From the NCBI GenBank assembly GCA_038533155.1, contig JBCAZH010000009.1:1-64000 (forward strand): 64,000 nt of DNA. The letters are read 5' to 3'. Positions 61,892-64,000 of the stretch are shown piece after piece. The DNA comes from CALBPI01 sp038533155 (lineage in GTDB: Bacteria > Pseudomonadota > Gammaproteobacteria > Steroidobacterales > Woeseiaceae). The translations under genes were made by a program, and so were the position numbers. The notes under the pieces are model-generated. The model ran no database searches. It was given only the letters and a program-made list of their open reading frames with translations, and was not told the origin of the DNA. The stretch's first letter is position 1. Every line of letters begins with the position of its first letter.

Positions 61892-62800
61892 GTGACTATC
61901 AACATTGTCGTACTCGGCAGCGCGAACGCGGACTACAGCATGCGTACGCCGAGAATTCCGTCAGCCGGAGAGACCCTTCAGGGATCGGATTTCCAGTTCG
62001 CACTCGGCGGCAAGGGCGCGAACCAAGCGATCGCCAGCGCCCGCTTGGGTGGACGAGTCGCCTTCGTTGCTTGTGTCGGTCGTGATTCGGCCGGCGAGCT
62101 GGCGTTGGCCACATATCGAGATGCGGGCATCGATGTCGACGCGGTCAGTGTGGTCGATGCACCCACCGGCAGCGCTTTGATCTTCGTCGACGACGCTGGA
62201 GAAAACTGTATCGGCGTTGCCGCAGGTGCAAACGAACACCTTGCGCAATCCCATGCCGAAGCGGCGTCACGTCGAATCGCAAACGCGAGTCACCTGCTCA
62301 TGCAACTGGAGACACCCATTGCGACGATTCAAGCCGCCGCCGAAATCGCACGCGACTGTGGAACACAAACGATCCTGAATCCAGCGCCGGCACGCCCGCT
62401 ACCCCGCGAGCTCCTCGCCTTAGTCGACATCGTGACGCCGAATCAGACGGAATTGGCGAGCTTGACCGACATGCGCGTGACGTCGCAAACCGAAACGGTT
62501 GAAGCCGCTCGCGAGTTGCAGAGTCGCGGACCCAATACGGTCATCGTGACGCTTGGCGCGGCCGGCGCGCTGGTGGTTACAGATGATACCGTCATACCAG
62601 TCGAGACCTCACAGGTAGCGGCGATCGACACAACCGCAGCGGGCGATACATTCAATGGCGCTCTGACGGTCGCGCTCGCGCAAGGTGAGACGCTGATCGA
62701 CGCGGTGCACTTCGCCAATCGCGCGGCGGCACTTTCTGTGACCCGTCGGGGTGCTATCGACGCCATTCCAACCCGTGTCGAGGTCGACGCGTTTCGGTGA
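61892..62800 (+). CDS. rbsK: ribokinase
   Basis: This PfkB-family kinase phosphorylates D-ribose to ribose 5-phosphate. The 302-residue protein shows VVLGSANADYSMRTPRIPSAGETLQG, FALGGKGANQAIASARLGG (PfkB signature 1) and DTTAAGDTFNGAL (anion hole and catalytic Asp), with FANRAAALSVTRRGA near the end. The GTG at 61892 precedes the family start TINIVVLGS. It should recover ribose released by the nucleoside hydrolase. uraH and xdhA follow on the same strand with short gaps. Confidence 0.92.
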   Translation: MTINIVVLGSANADYSMRTPRIPSAGETLQGSDFQFALGGKGANQAIASARLGGRVAFVACVGRDSAGELALATYRDAGIDVDAVSVVDAPTGSALIFVDDAGENCIGVAAGANEHLAQSHAEAASRRIANASHLLMQLETPIATIQAAAEIARDCGTQTILNPAPARPLPRELLALVDIVTPNQTELASLTDMRVTSQTETVEAARELQSRGPNTVIVTLGAAGALVVTDDTVIPVETSQVAAIDTTAAGDTFNGALTVALAQGETLIDAVHFANRAAALSVTRRGAIDAIPTRVEVDAFR

Positions 62801-62863
62801 CATCGCTATATTGTGCAGAGCAACACAGTGCGCTGGGGGCGGCGCCAACGATCAAGGCGCCAC

Positions 62864-63211
62864 ATGGGCAAACTCACGACACACGTTCTGGACACTTCAC
62901 AAGGGATTCCCGGACGAGCCATACCGGTGCGACTGTTTCGCATCGACGAGTCTCGAACGCAGGTAACGGAGGCTGTCACTAACCATGACGGTCGATGCGA
63001 TGCACCACTACTCGACGCCGACCGATTTCAACGAGGTACGTACGAGTTGGAGTTCGCCGTGGCGGACTACTTCCGGGAACAACCCATACCGACCAGCGAG
63101 CCGCCGTACCTCGACCTTGTGACCTTACGGGTGACTTTGACGGATGACGCTCACTACCACGTTCCATTGCTGGTATCGCCGTGGAGCTACAGTACCTATC
63201 GGGGCAGCTAG
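62864..63211 (+). CDS. uraH: 5-hydroxyisourate hydrolase (transthyretin-like)
   Basis: The enzyme opens 5-hydroxyisourate to OHCU on the way from urate to allantoin. The 115-residue protein has KLTTHVLDTSQGIPG at the N-terminus, HYHVPLLVSPWSYSTYRGS at the C-terminus and the family's invariant YRGS end. The catalytic His and Arg positions are kept. The ATG at 62864 fits; the frame opens at 62813. It is two bases from xdhA. No urate oxidase or OHCU decarboxylase is in the window; they may lie beyond its end. Confidence 0.95.
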   Translation: MGKLTTHVLDTSQGIPGRAIPVRLFRIDESRTQVTEAVTNHDGRCDAPLLDADRFQRGTYELEFAVADYFREQPIPTSEPPYLDLVTLRVTLTDDAHYHVPLLVSPWSYSTYRGS

Positions 63212-63213
63212 CG

Positions 63214-64000
63214 ATGCGTGAGACTGTCCGCTTCGTTCTTGACGGCGACGTAGTGCAATTGCACAACGTCTCCCCAACTCGCACGGTGCTCGAGTACCTG
63301 CGGGAGGACTTGGATCGCACTGGAAGCAAAGAAGGCTGCGCGGAAGGTGACTGCGGGGCGTGCATGGTCGTCGTTGCAGATCTTCATGAAGGTTCGGTTC
63401 GCTACCGAGCGTTGAACTCGTGTATCCAGTTCCTCGCGACACTGGACGGTAAAGCGTTGATCACCGTTGAGAGTTTGTCCCGGGGTGGCGCGATGCACCC
63501 GGCGCAACAAACGATGATTGATCAGCATGGATCGCAGTGCGGTTTTTGTACGCCCGGTTTTGTTATGACGCTGTTTGCGCTGCACCAAACCCAGTCGAAC
63601 ACACCGACATCGACCGAGGTGGACGACGCGCTGGCCGGAAATCTTTGTCGCTGCACCGGCTATCGGCCAATCATCGACGCCGCGCGCGCTATGTACGATG
63701 TCGAAACGGCTTGGACTTCACCCTGGGGCAGCGAGCAGGCGCTTCACGATCAGTTGAACGAACTCGCTGACGGCAAGTCGCTGACGACTGGAGACGCGGA
63801 CGGGAACTTCGTCGCACCGCGATCCGTGGACGACCTTGCAACCTTGTATGCCAGTAACCCGGAAGCGACATTGGTCGCAGGTGGCACAGATGTCGGACTT
63901 TGGGTGACCAAGCAATACCGCGACCTGCCGGCCATCATTTCCATCGGAGGCGTGCCCGAGCTAAGAACGCTAGAACAGGACAACGATGGGTTGCACATCG
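63214..64000 (+). CDS. xdhA: xanthine dehydrogenase small subunit (partial, runs off the end)
   Basis: The Fe-S and FAD subunit of xanthine dehydrogenase, which oxidises hypoxanthine and xanthine to urate. About 262 codons are visible. The plant-type 2Fe-2S cluster is bound by C42, C47, C50 and C70 (GCAEGDCGAC). The second cluster uses C109, C112, C145 and C147 (QCGFCTPG and LCRCTGY). The FAD domain begins with LVAGGTDVGLWVTK. The stop and the molybdenum subunit lie beyond 64000. It is the third gene of the ribokinase-uraH-xdhA run. Confidence 0.95.
   Translation, partial: MRETVRFVLDGDVVQLHNVSPTRTVLEYLREDLDRTGSKEGCAEGDCGACMVVVADLHEGSVRYRALNSCIQFLATLDGKALITVESLSRGGAMHPAQQTMIDQHGSQCGFCTPGFVMTLFALHQTQSNTPTSTEVDDALAGNLCRCTGYRPIIDAARAMYDVETAWTSPWGSEQALHDQLNELADGKSLTTGDADGNFVAPRSVDDLATLYASNPEATLVAGGTDVGLWVTKQYRDLPAIISIGGVPELRTLEQDNDGLHI

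Overview
The window looks like a chromosomal segment of a gammaproteobacterium, probably free-living and aquatic. The basis is gene content (PEP carboxylase, YajQ, a TfpX-type pilin accessory protein, an unfused trpEGDCFBA operon, glutathione-based redox enzymes), dense packing with many 4-base stop/start overlaps, frequent GTG and TTG starts, and moderately high GC. The host assignment is inference. I saw no rRNA, tRNA, CRISPR array, insertion sequence or phage gene. No gene-free stretch exceeds 300 bases; the longest, 15428-15725, is the trp leader. One 100-base run of N (27886-27985) breaks a flavoprotein gene.

Left part (1-17.6 kb): hemB and aroE; a repeat-containing lipoprotein closed by a strong terminator; glutathione reductase divergent from an M3 oligopeptidase; an HD-domain protein; then on the minus strand panD and the complete trp operon trpE-G-D-C-F-B-A followed by a DUF2007 gene. 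Upstream of trpE lies a trp attenuator: a 22-codon leader peptide with two adjacent Trp codons and a terminator hairpin. The best promoter places the transcript start on the leader AUG. An SLC13/RCK permease precedes it.

Middle part (17.6-34.7 kb): an ABC exporter, a TlpA-like lipoprotein, YajQ, PEP carboxylase with a coupled MFS transporter, a DCC-type thiol protein, a TfpX-like protein, the gapped flavoprotein, a YbjQ / membrane YbjQ / M48 protease operon, a double GST-N protein, a diguanylate cyclase, a membrane methyltransferase, and two divergent phosphoribosyltransferase paralogues.

Right part (34.7-64 kb): a nitrogen and nucleoside catabolism region. All seven urease genes are on the minus strand but in four pieces (ureDA, ureBC, ureEF, ureG), separated by unrelated-looking genes. 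ureDA sits in a tightly overlapped operon: nucleoside hydrolase, ureD, ureA, an isopenicillin-N-synthase-like 2-oxoglutarate oxygenase and an MFS transporter. Divergent from it is a second MFS plus 2OG-oxygenase pair, with a 14-bp tandem repeat in the shared promoter. ureG overlaps a PhyH-type oxygenase. Further right come ribokinase, 5-hydroxyisourate hydrolase and the start of xanthine dehydrogenase. Together these suggest uptake of nucleosides or modified nucleobases, glycosidic cleavage, ribose salvage, purine-ring oxidation and final release of ammonia by urease. The 2OG oxygenases, two MFS carriers and a DUF1538 transporter with a triple PII-like partner are the unexplained parts. The same region holds an indoleamine dioxygenase with a divergent Lrp regulator, an OmpA-like protein, an autotransporter-type barrel, a PQQ-cytochrome dehydrogenase and two tandem secreted paralogues of unknown family.
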